Shown: positions 1 to 9,380 of the stretch, one piece after another
Position numbering within the stretch: position 1 is the stretch's first letter
How the letters are laid out: each line of letters opens with the position of its first letter
Assembly: GCA_021030905.1 (NCBI GenBank)
Contig: JAGFMI010000028.1
Location: 186,001 to 250,000, forward strand
DNA from: Pyrenula massariospora
Taxonomy: Eukaryota > Ascomycota > Eurotiomycetes > Pyrenulales > Pyrenulaceae
Length of the DNA stretch: 64,000 nucleotides
Direction of reading: 5' to 3'
Translations under genes and position numbers: made by a program
The notes under the pieces: generated by a model
Database searches by the model: none
What the model was told of the DNA's origin: nothing
Seen by the model: only the letters and a program-made list of their open reading frames with translations

Positions 1-1620
1 AGAAATATTACGCGATATTCACGGAGTCCTGACGGCCGATATGTTGCCTTCATTAGCTCAGACGAGAAAACATCGGAGCAAGAATCTAAGGAGAAAGATA
101 AAGACGACGCGAAAGTCTACGGCGAGGAATGGGAGTACAACCGCTTACGACTATTGCACGTGCGGACGCAGGATGTTACGACCCTGTACGCTAAGGACGC
201 CCATGTAACCGAGCTTGCCTGGAAGGAAGACTCGTCGGAGATACTATTCATGACCTCAAAGACTCCAGAGCTTGATATTTCAGCCTCCATCGGTGTTGAG
301 CTGCACCGGGCAAATCTAACTACCAAAGAGTCTGTAAATATAGCGAAATTACCGTTTTACAGCAATACTCCAATCTGGTTTCAAGGTGATGTATATTTCA
401 TAGCCGGAGCAACTCCTGAAAGAGCAGCGGCTTCATCTAGGTGCGTATACAAGCTATCATCGGGAAAAGATACTTGGTCACAAGAATTCGGTGGTAAAGA
501 TGATTGCGTCATTGACATGCGATGGTCTTTCAGCGGACCTGCTTTGCACTTTTGGACCGGACTTGATGACCGCATCTGCATTGGCCATAACGATGAGTTG
601 TTTCGGCAGAAGCGAGATATCTTGGCCTGGGACATTTCACCAACAAAAGAACCAGCCATAGTCGCTACCCTTTCTTCGCCTCAGTCTTCTAGACAGGTCT
701 ATTCCGTTACGAGATCTTCGACGGAAAAGCCTTGCCAACTCTCCAGTCACTCCGAATCCTTGACTTTAAAACTTCCTGTCTACGATTCACAGCTCTTCCG
801 ATGCGAGGCGCGCGACCAGACTAAGCTGGAATCCATCTTCCTCACACCTCTCCATGCCAAATCCGGCAAACCTTGGGCCACGTTCGTCGAAATCCACGGT
901 GGGCCATACTATCGCGCAGCAGATAGCTTCGAAGGTGACTACTCATACGGCTGGGCTCCCTATCTACTTTCCAACAGCCCCACTGCCGTCCTCTTCCCCA
1001 ACTACCGTGGCTCAGCTGGAAGAGGTGAATCATTCGCTGACACGGGTGGTCGCATGGGACGAGAAGACTACGACGACATCGTTGATACAGTCAAAGCCGG
1101 TATCGAGGCGGGGCTCATCGATAAGGATAGAGTCCTCTTCGGCGGATGGTCTCAAGGCGGCTTCCTTTCCTACCTGTCCGTGGTGCGCAACAACCCCGTA
1201 AAACAGGGCTTCACTCTCCGAGGTGCTATTTGCGGAGCGGGAGTCTCCGACTGGGATAGTATGTGCATGGCCAGTGACGTTCCAACCTTCGAATCCCAAC
1301 TCACAGGGCGGGCTCCGTGGGAAGCAGATGAGAACTCAGTGGATCCGAGGGAGTATGGCAGTCCATTATGGCAAATTAAGAATTGCGTAGATGAAGGAAG
1401 AGCAACCGTGCCAATTTTAATTATGCATGGGGAGAATGATGAAAGAGTGCCGTATACGCAAGCTGTTGCCTTCCGCCGGGCGTGCGTGAAGTATGGTGTG
1501 CAATGTGAGATGGTGAGTTATCCAAGAGAGCCGCATTTTGTCACTGAGAGCGGGCACCGGGTAGATATGCTCAAGAGGGTGCTAAAATTCGTGGATTTGC
1601 ATCTTCATGGAGGCAAGTGA
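1..1620 (+). CDS. Prolyl-oligopeptidase family serine peptidase (S9, acylaminoacyl-peptidase type), 5' partial
   Basis: The frame is open from base 1 to a TGA at 1618-1620, so the gene is cut by the left edge and 539 C-terminal residues are visible. The first part has beta-propeller-like repeats (for example SPDGRYVAF near residues 10-18). The last 260 residues are an alpha/beta-hydrolase peptidase domain. The triad is visible: Ser384 in GWSQGGF, Asp480 in HGENDERVP and His512 in EPHF. In this family the enzyme cleaves short or N-acylated peptides in the cytosol. No intron is needed in the visible part. The only ATG-like starts inside it would remove propeller sequence, so the true start lies upstream of the window. 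A dipeptidyl-peptidase of the same clan cannot be excluded. Confidence 0.9.
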   Translation, partial: RNITRYSRSPDGRYVAFISSDEKTSEQESKEKDKDDAKVYGEEWEYNRLRLLHVRTQDVTTLYAKDAHVTELAWKEDSSEILFMTSKTPELDISASIGVELHRANLTTKESVNIAKLPFYSNTPIWFQGDVYFIAGATPERAAASSRCVYKLSSGKDTWSQEFGGKDDCVIDMRWSFSGPALHFWTGLDDRICIGHNDELFRQKRDILAWDISPTKEPAIVATLSSPQSSRQVYSVTRSSTEKPCQLSSHSESLTLKLPVYDSQLFRCEARDQTKLESIFLTPLHAKSGKPWATFVEIHGGPYYRAADSFEGDYSYGWAPYLLSNSPTAVLFPNYRGSAGRGESFADTGGRMGREDYDDIVDTVKAGIEAGLIDKDRVLFGGWSQGGFLSYLSVVRNNPVKQGFTLRGAICGAGVSDWDSMCMASDVPTFESQLTGRAPWEADENSVDPREYGSPLWQIKNCVDEGRATVPILIMHGENDERVPYTQAVAFRRACVKYGVQCEMVSYPREPHFVTESGHRVDMLKRVLKFVDLHLHGGK

Positions 1621-1626
1621 TTAGAT

Positions 1627-1866
1627 TTAGACCTTACGTATGAGGACATCGCTGCTGAAAATTGTACCTTGATCCCCTATGGCTTCCGTTAGCTGTAACG
1701 GATCGGTTTGTTGCATGTGGAATTGCTCGCTGAATGGGTCATCTTTGAACAGCATAGCCATGTGGACGAAGACGTCGATTCCGATTTGCATGGTGTCAGA
1801 CATAATTTCTCCGTCAACGGTGAATTCCTTCTCAACATCTAGATAGCATGGAGATGTATGGAATAG
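1627..1866 (-). other. Possible 3'-terminal exon of an unrecognised minus-strand gene
   Basis: An open minus-strand frame of 79 codons ends with TAA at 1629-1627, only 6 bp from the stop of the convergent S9 peptidase gene. It is preceded by a pyrimidine-rich acceptor (TTTCCTAG ending at 1867). The peptide looks protein-like, with mixed acidic and hydrophobic sequence such as YLDVEKEF and GIDVFVHM, and not low-complexity. I could not find the upstream exon or ATG, and I do not recognise the family. It may be a spurious open frame or a remnant. Confidence 0.3.
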
Positions 1867-2136
1867 CTAGGAAACACAATCCAAAAAGCCTGTTTTTGTC
1901 TAGCCTAGAGATCGTCAGAGCCGCCACCCCAAGGGCAGAATAAGCGCCGAAAACAGCACAGCTCGAACTTCATTGAGGCCGTGAACCCCTCCATCCGCCT
2001 TGACCATCACCACATCGTCATTGCGCCCCCCTCAATTGATCGACGGCCCTCCGCATCCATAAAACGAGCTCTGGACCCTGCAAACGTGTACCCACTAAAG
2101 AGCAAACCTACGCAATGTGGGTATCGTCATGCACCC

Positions 2137-3708
2137 ATGCTGCTCTTCATCCTCACCCTCGCCGCCTTTCATTTCTTGTACATCTTTATCAAATTACCAC
2201 ATACTCCTAATAAGCATCGGCGGACCATGAAGTCCGTCACAGCGCGACGCCTCAAATCCAAGCCCTCGGATCTCAAAGTCGACGTCACCAGCAGCAATGA
2301 TGCAAATGCCCACCACACCACCAATGGCTCCGCGCCCGCCCCTGCACCCACGGCGACGCAGAAACCTAAAAGACCATTGATATCTCCCAGCACAAAACGC
2401 TTCTCTCGCTTCCGCTCCTTCCACCGGCCCCGGAGCACCTCGCTCCAAGAACTCTCTCCATCCGAATCGCAACAACAGCGATCTGTCGACGACACCGCCA
2501 TCCCCGACCCCACTACCACACCACCACATAACCTCTCCTCCTCCAAATCAGACCTCTTCACCCAACCATTGTCTGTCCCGGCACTCCCAAATGGCGCCAT
2601 CGAAGACCCCTTCATCACCCACTCCGAACACCAAAGCTCCCCTCTCCCCATCACCCCCGAAACCCCCGACGAAACCACCTACCTCCACCCCCTCGAATCC
2701 CGCCTCACCGCCGCGCGCAAAGCCCTCCAGCGCGCCGGCCTCTGGCCCCTCGTCACCGGCGCCGAATCCCGCCCCCCAACAACCTACAAGGGCCGCTGGG
2801 AAGAAGACGAAGCCCTCGCGCGCCGCCACAGCGCCTGGATCGGCCGCGACGCCCAAGCCCGCCACATCATCACCACCACCCTAAACCAAGCCTCCCTCGA
2901 CGTCTCCAACACCGACGCCCGCGCCGCCTGGTCCCTCGCCCAATCCGCCAGCGCAACCGCCGTCCGCTCCGTCGGCGCCTCCCTCCTCTCCGCCGTCGCC
3001 CCCTACACCACCGCCGCGCAGCTCACCGCCGACCTTTCCACCCTCTCGAACAAACTCTCCACCCTCGGCCTCGGCAGCGAGACGCTGTTAGTTCTCTGGA
3101 CCGTGCACGCTATGCACGCGCTCGACCGCGCCCTCTTCCGCGCCAGCCTGCTGCTCCTGCACCCACAAAAATGGACCCTGGCCGCGCTGGCGCGCCACGA
3201 GGTGCTCTGGGACGCGGTGTTTGACGAGCTGTTCGATCTGGAGAGCGACTGGCGGTACGACGTCTCCGCCCCAGCCCCAGCCTCGAATCATGCGGACGAC
3301 AACGAGGGGGAGGGGGAAGAGGAGGAGATCACAATCACGATCCGCGACAGCGCGAGCGAGAGCGAGGAGGCGTACCGCGTAGGGGTCGGGGTTTTGCTGC
3401 GCGAGTTTGAGATCCTGGTCGTGCAGGGGTATGAGGGATGGCTCGGGGGGCATCCGACGCACTTCCAGAAGTGCGATCAGCGGTGTGTGGGGAGGGAGGG
3501 GGTGGGAGAGGGGGGGAAGAAAAAGGTGAGGGTGAAAAGGGCGGGGAAGGGGGAGGTGCATTTCCGGAGCGGCGGGAAGGGGGAGAAAGAGGGGGAGGGG
3601 GAGAGGGAGGCGGTGGAGAGGTTGGGGGAGGGGGATGTGGATATGGATCGGTTTCGGCCGCCGGGGAAGAGGGGGAAGGATGGTGGGGGTGGGGGAGGGG
3701 GTGGATGA
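2137..3708 (+). CDS. Membrane-anchored protein with Copia-gag-like (UBN2-type) domain
   Basis: A single-exon ORF of 523 aa from the ATG at 2137; the frame is open further upstream but without an ATG. Residues 1-19 are a hydrophobic signal-anchor (MLLFILTLAAF...), followed by a basic stretch. Residues 40-180 are Ser/Pro/Thr-rich and disordered. Residues about 185-365 carry the spacing of Ty1/Copia gag proteins: AGLWPLVTG, then W...DAQARHII..TL, then DARAAWSL, then a helical LGLGSETLLVLW region. An acidic Glu-rich patch and a Lys/Arg/Gly-rich tail ending in poly-Gly follow. No reverse transcriptase, integrase or terminal repeats are seen around it, so it reads as a lone ORF that looks whole, possibly a host gene with a gag-derived domain. 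The assignment rests on motif spacing only. The DNA is very C-rich first and G-rich at the end. Confidence 0.6.
   Translation: MLLFILTLAAFHFLYIFIKLPHTPNKHRRTMKSVTARRLKSKPSDLKVDVTSSNDANAHHTTNGSAPAPAPTATQKPKRPLISPSTKRFSRFRSFHRPRSTSLQELSPSESQQQRSVDDTAIPDPTTTPPHNLSSSKSDLFTQPLSVPALPNGAIEDPFITHSEHQSSPLPITPETPDETTYLHPLESRLTAARKALQRAGLWPLVTGAESRPPTTYKGRWEEDEALARRHSAWIGRDAQARHIITTTLNQASLDVSNTDARAAWSLAQSASATAVRSVGASLLSAVAPYTTAAQLTADLSTLSNKLSTLGLGSETLLVLWTVHAMHALDRALFRASLLLLHPQKWTLAALARHEVLWDAVFDELFDLESDWRYDVSAPAPASNHADDNEGEGEEEEITITIRDSASESEEAYRVGVGVLLREFEILVVQGYEGWLGGHPTHFQKCDQRCVGREGVGEGGKKKVRVKRAGKGEVHFRSGGKGEKEGEGEREAVERLGEGDVDMDRFRPPGKRGKDGGGGGGGG
3480..3705 (+). other. Dense G-run array at the 3' end of the gag-like ORF
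   Basis: The coding strand carries many runs of three to seven Gs separated by one to five bases (for example around 3487-3520, 3540-3560, 3570-3610 and 3660-3706). This is classical G-quadruplex potential on the sense strand and transcript. It encodes the Gly/Arg/Glu-rich tail of the protein. Confidence 0.6.
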
Positions 3709-4698
3709 GATTGAGGACGATGATTGCTACAGCGGGGGTGGGATGATCTACTCTAACGATAGTTATGGGGATACGCATTTAGGATATGATAGGAAATGAC
3801 TTGTGAGCATCAGGTGGCCACTGTTGGTATGACTGAATATATTTGTGAATTGCTACTCAAAGAGCGACCCCCGTCTCTTCTCGGCCCACCAGTCCCACCA
3901 TCACTCTCCAAACTTGCACCGTCCCGCAACAGTGCGAAGAGCCTTGACGATGAAAAGACTCCAATCAAGAGCACCGCAGGAGAAACGGCGGGATGAGAAT
4001 GTCTAGCACGCTCTCGAGACTTCTTGCTCCAGCTACCTGCCCTGCAAGTAACAGTATTTCAGACAGGGCGGGAAGATGATGTGATCCGACAGAAGCTAGG
4101 ACGATCAAGGCTTGAAACTGCGCGTGCAAAGCTGAATGACGCCATTCCGACGGGGAACTTTGCGATAGATACGGTGCGGACGAGGGTCGTGGATAGTTGG
4201 CTGAGGTGAATATTAGCCCTTGAGACTTTTCGAGGACGGTCGGTTGTGGTAGACGCTCTCTGAGCCTTCGTCGTACGGATTCCATTTTTTATCTCGTGGT
4301 TTCATTCGCTGTTATCTGTTTAGATGTTCTGGCTCTGATCCCTGCCCTTGGTGGTTGATAGGAATCAACACACCACTGTCTTAACCTGCGGGCCGACTAC
4401 AGCCTTCATAATCTTCAACTGAAAATCCGACTTTGACGCGATGCCGACCTTTGGCGATCGTCTGAGGCTCAAAGGGCGTGAGTATATATGAACAATTACG
4501 AACTTTGAAAGAAGGAAAATGGTCTGAGCAGCGGATGGCGGAAGCTCACCTTTTGAATGCAGCCTTAGATCGTTATCCGTCAATGCTCGATTACCACACA
4601 GTCTTGTCGCAATCTGCCACGGACCGCAGCGTCGAGCGAAGCGACCGAATGAATTGTCTCGATTTTGATAACTTGCAGTCAAGCATCTCTTTTGCATT
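3709..4698. other. Convergent intergenic region, gag-like ORF / VPS9
   Basis: This 1 kb holds the presumed 3' untranslated parts of two convergent genes. Short open frames (3796-3996 plus, 3965-4285 minus, 4365-4697 minus) show no recognisable domain. I see no repeat or RNA gene. Confidence 0.4.
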
Positions 4699-7023
4699 TC
4701 ACGCCCCTGCGCTCAAAGCTAGACATGCGTCCACAGCCAACCCAACTCTGCCCTCTTTCATTCTCACCACATCATCGATAACATCCCTGTCCAAATTAGG
4801 GAACATTCCATACAGCGTTTCGACCACATTCTTATGCTCCGCTCTTTGGATCTTCTGAGCTTCCGCGCTCTCAGCGCTGGCCTGTCTTGCTGCAGCCTCT
4901 TCCGCGGAAAGTTTAGCGCTTCGGGGTCGTTCTTCTGACTTCCTACCATCTTGACTAGTCCGAGGAGGCGGCTGGAATACATTTGGTGATAGCCGGGGCG
5001 TGGCTCCTGGCGGCGGTGTTGACACCGGTTGAGAGCGCTGTGCGGTACCTTCATCGGAGAAAATACGTCCAATCGTGGAAAGCGGCTTCTGGATGGTCCG
5101 CAACAACCCGGCGACAGCGTCGCTATCTTCAGCACTTTCTGCACTGTTCGAGGAAGTACCGAAGCGTCGACGGGGAGACGAGTATTCCGCGTCCATAGAA
5201 TTTCGAGGCGTCACTTCTGGCCCCGCCAAAGCTGCTTTTTCGGATATACCAGGATGGCTGAGCTCTGAGTCTTCAGAGTGTCGCTGACGCTCGGCAATCT
5301 CCGAGACGGCCTTCTCAACATTACGTTCAAAATCTTCATCACTGACCGTAAGAGTGGTCCGATCCAAAGATTCTATGAACTGAATTGCCCCTGACAGCGA
5401 GGACAGATAATATCCGGCTTCTCCACCTAACTTCTCCTGGTTTCGGAATCGAAGAATGTATTGGATATTTGACACTAAGTGTTCGGGATTTGCTTGCAGC
5501 ACAACGTAGATAAGTAGAGGTACAAAAGAATCAGCCGATGTGTCAGAAGATTTCGAGTTCTTCAAAAGCCCAAATATAACTTTGCAGCAATTAAGGACAC
5601 AAATAACCTTATCGCGGGGAGCACGATACCCCTTGATTTTCAAAAGCTCCTGCTGAGCTAGTGATAGAAACCGCTTGCCATTCGGTCCGACAGAAGGAAT
5701 GTCCAAATGTTCTTCTTTGACCCAGCCGTATATGCGTATTTTCTGAGCAAGAATCTCGTCTCGCTCGACATCTTCTTGGTGCTGGCCTCTTCTACCTGGG
5801 GTAACAGACCGCTCGGCATCTTTGCGTTTTCCTTTTGCTCTGACCGGTGGCGCTGGTAATGGAATAGCGGGGGAAAAGGTTTGAGTGTACAATCGATTCA
5901 TGACCAATTTCTCCATGCCTTCTTTAGCATTGTCAAATTCGGCGTCGGATACATCACGCCACACTTCGCATTGAGCCATTTTATTTGCAATGAAGGTGAG
6001 AAAGTCGCTTATGATCTTCACTTGCTCGTGAACCATCCATTGCTTCTTACCGAACTCTGTGAGAAACGAGCGGAGAAACTTTGCGACGGGGTCTGCAGTC
6101 CTATGGCGAAGCTGCTCAAGAAATCTGTGGAAATCAAAAGGCAAATCTGGCTCAGGCTCTGGTGGAGGTAGCGCACGCATAGAAGCTGGAGAGCTTGGCT
6201 GCTGAGGCGAAGGACTTAGATACCTATTAGGAGGGGACTTCGGAGGAACAGGAGGCGGGCTAGAACTCTGGCCGGAACTACTTTGAGATTTCTTCGGCTG
6301 AGTGACGTTTGTGCTTTCAAGGCTCGACATACGAGGAGGAAAATGTTGCCCAGCAAGCTCCAACCTTGGGGACATAATCTCGTCCTTGCCGGGCGCTCCT
6401 TCTTCGTGCGTGAACTGGCCCATAATGCTTTCGATTTCGCCTTGAGATTCTTTTTCTCTATCCTGATGGCTATCGTCGAGGTATTTCTCATGATTCGAGA
6501 CGCCTGGATTTTGGTCTATTCTCGAGGTTACCGCCTTTCCGTCAAACTTCTCGTCCATTGAATTGGCGTGATGAGGAGCAGGGTGTGATTCTGTCGGCGT
6601 CCTTGGTGTAGGATCCACATAAGCCATTTCCGTTTTTGGTGTGCCCTTATTTGTGTCGATGGCCGGCTTTGGTACTGTGTGAGCTGCAGGCGTCAACCCG
6701 GTTTCAATAGAAAGATTCTGCATGGAATATGGAAGGTCTTTCCCAGGGTTATCATCTTTTGGCTCAGATATAACTCCACTCTCACTTGAGCCCTTTGTGT
6801 GGTTCTCAGCATCCTCAATCATGGTTCTTGGGTTGGTCGGAGGGTCGGAGGCTGTATTGAGCTGTGGTGGACTAGTTATCGGTGCATCTCGGACATTGGC
6901 TTCGTCACCACCGCTTAGGACTGGCTCTGATATTTCTAGTCTTGCAATAGCGGAGGTTTCTTTCGTTTCCGGGCTTTCATTCTCAGTCGTATTTTCTTCA
7001 ATAGCTTTGCCGCCCGACGACAT
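4699..7023 (-). CDS. VPS9: Vps9-type Rab5 guanine nucleotide exchange factor
   Basis: A single-exon gene of 774 aa from the ATG at 7023. The first 280 residues are disordered and rich in Ser, Pro and Glu, including a PPPVPPKSPP proline tract. Next comes the helical bundle plus VPS9 domain, roughly residues 295-565 (F..FLEQLRHRTADPVAKFLRSF, then DSFVPLLIYVVLQANPEHLVSNIQYI, then GEAGYYLSSL). After a second disordered part, a CUE ubiquitin-binding domain lies at about residues 730-772, including the MFPNLDRDVI motif (MFP). In yeast, Vps9 activates Rab5/Vps21 on endosomes and binds ubiquitin through CUE. This architecture matches the fungal orthologue, though the N-terminal extension is long. It starts about 360 bp from the divergent mS38 gene. 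Confidence 0.93.
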   Translation of the reverse strand: MSSGGKAIEENTTENESPETKETSAIARLEISEPVLSGGDEANVRDAPITSPPQLNTASDPPTNPRTMIEDAENHTKGSSESGVISEPKDDNPGKDLPYSMQNLSIETGLTPAAHTVPKPAIDTNKGTPKTEMAYVDPTPRTPTESHPAPHHANSMDEKFDGKAVTSRIDQNPGVSNHEKYLDDSHQDREKESQGEIESIMGQFTHEEGAPGKDEIMSPRLELAGQHFPPRMSSLESTNVTQPKKSQSSSGQSSSPPPVPPKSPPNRYLSPSPQQPSSPASMRALPPPEPEPDLPFDFHRFLEQLRHRTADPVAKFLRSFLTEFGKKQWMVHEQVKIISDFLTFIANKMAQCEVWRDVSDAEFDNAKEGMEKLVMNRLYTQTFSPAIPLPAPPVRAKGKRKDAERSVTPGRRGQHQEDVERDEILAQKIRIYGWVKEEHLDIPSVGPNGKRFLSLAQQELLKIKGYRAPRDKVICVLNCCKVIFGLLKNSKSSDTSADSFVPLLIYVVLQANPEHLVSNIQYILRFRNQEKLGGEAGYYLSSLSGAIQFIESLDRTTLTVSDEDFERNVEKAVSEIAERQRHSEDSELSHPGISEKAALAGPEVTPRNSMDAEYSSPRRRFGTSSNSAESAEDSDAVAGLLRTIQKPLSTIGRIFSDEGTAQRSQPVSTPPPGATPRLSPNVFQPPPRTSQDGRKSEERPRSAKLSAEEAAARQASAESAEAQKIQRAEHKNVVETLYGMFPNLDRDVIDDVVRMKEGRVGLAVDACLALSAGA

Positions 7024-7380
7024 TCAGCGTAGGAAAGGCTGATCAGGAAGGATGAAGACAATGGTAGAGACAGAGAATGCTGCTAGAAAGAGATCGTCAG
7101 GAAAGAGGTACTCTGGTCATCATGGATTCCACGAGTACATCCTTGAAAATACCCACAATCGAGATATCACACTGCGTGGACTTTTTGGCATCTGAAGCTC
7201 ATGGGAGGTGGCTTCGGACCATCTTGACCGAGAGTGGAAGCGGAAGCGAAGTCGCAGCGGAAAATCCCGCGAGCAGCCACATGCCTTTCCTCCACCTGAT
7301 GCTGCAACCTCCCCTCCAACACCAATATCATTCCTTTGAAACCTCAAGTCCTCCTTTCCTGCTTAGGCTCGGCAATCTTC

Positions 7381-8732
7381 ATGCTTACATCAACGCTTCG
7401 CCGAGCAGCACGGTGTCCTGCAAACCCATATGTCACTTCAAATTCTCCTAACACTCCGATAGCCGCCACGCAGAGCTTGCTAGCCTCCAGATGTCACCAG
7501 CGCCGACATTCGTCCTCTAAACCCCCAACACCTCCCAACGACCGATCCACGACCATATCAAACTCTGTGAAGACTGTTAGCCCTAGGCAGTCCAAGAGTG
7601 ACGCATCGAAATCAAAGACCGAGAAAAGAGCGGGCGCTGAATCGAGGCTTGGTAGGCGCAAAAATTCCGAGGAGGTTGCGCTTGAGGAACGCCCGCTCAA
7701 CCTCCCAACAGTCCCGAATACTAATCATTTACATCCCCATGGTATAATTCAATCCATCTCAAAGGCTAAGGCGACGCTGATCAGGCTGTATTTCTAGATG
7801 TCTCCGTCGCAGCATTCTTTGCCTTTCACCGTCCCATTTCAATCACCAGCAGTATACCCCCGGCGTTGACACAAGATGACTTTTCGTCAATATTTGCTTT
7901 GAAGCCGAAATCCAAGAACAAAGCCCAATCTCGCGTATTCGATGTTGTATATACAGTTTCATCAGCTATACAAGGCTTAGAAGAGGTTATCCATCAGCAA
8001 TCACAACGCGGGACTCAGAGACAAGATCCTCAAAATTCTTTACACCGGCAAGAAGCCAACGAGCTCTTAGATTCTGTTACCCAGTCGTCTTCAAACATTG
8101 CACAGCCTGAGCAGACGCACCACCTCGACGGTGAGCCCGCCAGCCAGAGCCAAGAAGGCCAAGGTCTCAGTCTTTCGATAGATCAGCTCGCACAACAATT
8201 CCGTCCATATCGCCCGCCGCCGGCTCCTGTCCCCATGCTCAATGTACGACTCGACGCTGAGGCGGAAGAAGGTCCCAGCACCCAACAGCCTTTAGAAGAC
8301 GAGGAAGCATTGGTACGGCAAGAACTCCAAGAACAACAACAAAGTGACAAACGTGAAGAAGATGCTGTCTACCAGTCCCTGGTCACTATGAAAGAGAAAA
8401 CGTCGACTAATGGTGAGAAATTCTTTACCGCACATGCTACCCCCTTAGTACGCGTATCTGGAGCGCAGCGGCGGGTGTCAGTTAAGACCCCGGCCCCCCG
8501 AGGTGAAGTAAGTGAACTTGCCTCAGTTCCATCTACGGAAATTGCTGTCGATTCCACTTCTCCATATATGAACCGAAGGCAGCAAAACCTCAGACTACTA
8601 GAGAATTCCGGTGTCACTTCGATGTATGCGCTCAGTGTGAAACGGCAACGCAAGCTGAAGATGAAGAAGCATAAGCATAAGAAGCTGTTGCGGAGGACAA
8701 GAAATTTAAGGAGGAAGCTCGACAAGCTATAA
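7381..8732 (+). CDS. COX24: Mitochondrial small-subunit protein mS38 / COX24 (AURKAIP1 family)
   Basis: Two exons, 7381-7741 and 7798-8732, join across a 56-nt GT-AG intron with a CTGAT-like branch point, giving 431 aa. The start ATG at 7381 opens an Arg/Ser-rich mitochondrial presequence (MLTSTLRRAAR...). Across the splice the protein reads FFAFHRPISIT, a short block I recall in fungal relatives. The last 33 residues are the hallmark basic domain MYALSVKRQRKLKMKKHKHK...RRTRNLRRK of the mS38/COX24/AURKAIP1 family, which binds mitoribosomal RNA and in yeast is needed for COX1 mRNA handling. The centre is low-complexity. Identification rests mainly on the C-terminal domain. Confidence 0.9.
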
Positions 8733-9380
8733 AGTTTTCAACTCTTGCTATGCAGAATAAGGCGTTAGACATTTTTGATTGCGGAGACTGCATTTCAACT
8801 GCCCTTTCTCTCTTGGCCATTTCCATACAGCAGTGGCAGTTCTCTTTCGGCTTTATCATTCTAAGCGCCATGAATACAACATAATAAATGCAACTATTAG
8901 CATTAAATGTGCTAAATCTTGACTGACCTGTTTGGTCTTCTTGTTCGGAGAAATTGTAACTCCCTACGTGTAAGCGTCTTGTCGAACGTACGCCATGGCT
9001 GGAACCTGCCTGAAAAGTAGTCGTAGAGTCATGATCATTTAGTAATCGAGGATGAACATTGCTGTACGCCTATGTGCTAAGCATCCTGCCTTGGTCAAAA
9101 AAGAAAATGGTGTTGGACGCAAATGTCTTTGTCCAGCTTTCAAAACGAGCTCAAAGGGCCTCCCCTTTTACATCCTCGGGCAAATTTATTGCACAGAAAC
9201 TCTACAGATTGTCAACAATCTGCGCCCTCATGAAATTCAGATCACCCAAATAATGTGAGCTGTATGGAAATTCTTATAGCTTTAACCTCAGTAAATATAA
9301 TTCTCAAATTCCAGAATGCCTAGAATGTTGATACTTTCAACACGCAGGGACAGCCTTAACTGAGGGAAACAACGAACACA
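8733..9380. other. Intergenic region, mS38 / REX3
   Basis: This 650 bp lies between two genes on the same strand and should hold the mS38 3' end and the REX3 promoter. A plus frame at 9052-9258 is open but has no recognisable content. I see no repeats. Confidence 0.4.

Noticed and set aside
2169-2884. Long open frames on both strands inside the gag-like ORF
   Set aside because: They are shadows caused by extreme C/G composition and lack stops by composition alone; none has a domain.
2000-3800. Long terminal repeats around the gag-like ORF
   Set aside because: I compared the flanks by eye and saw no matching direct repeats; a self-alignment would be decisive.
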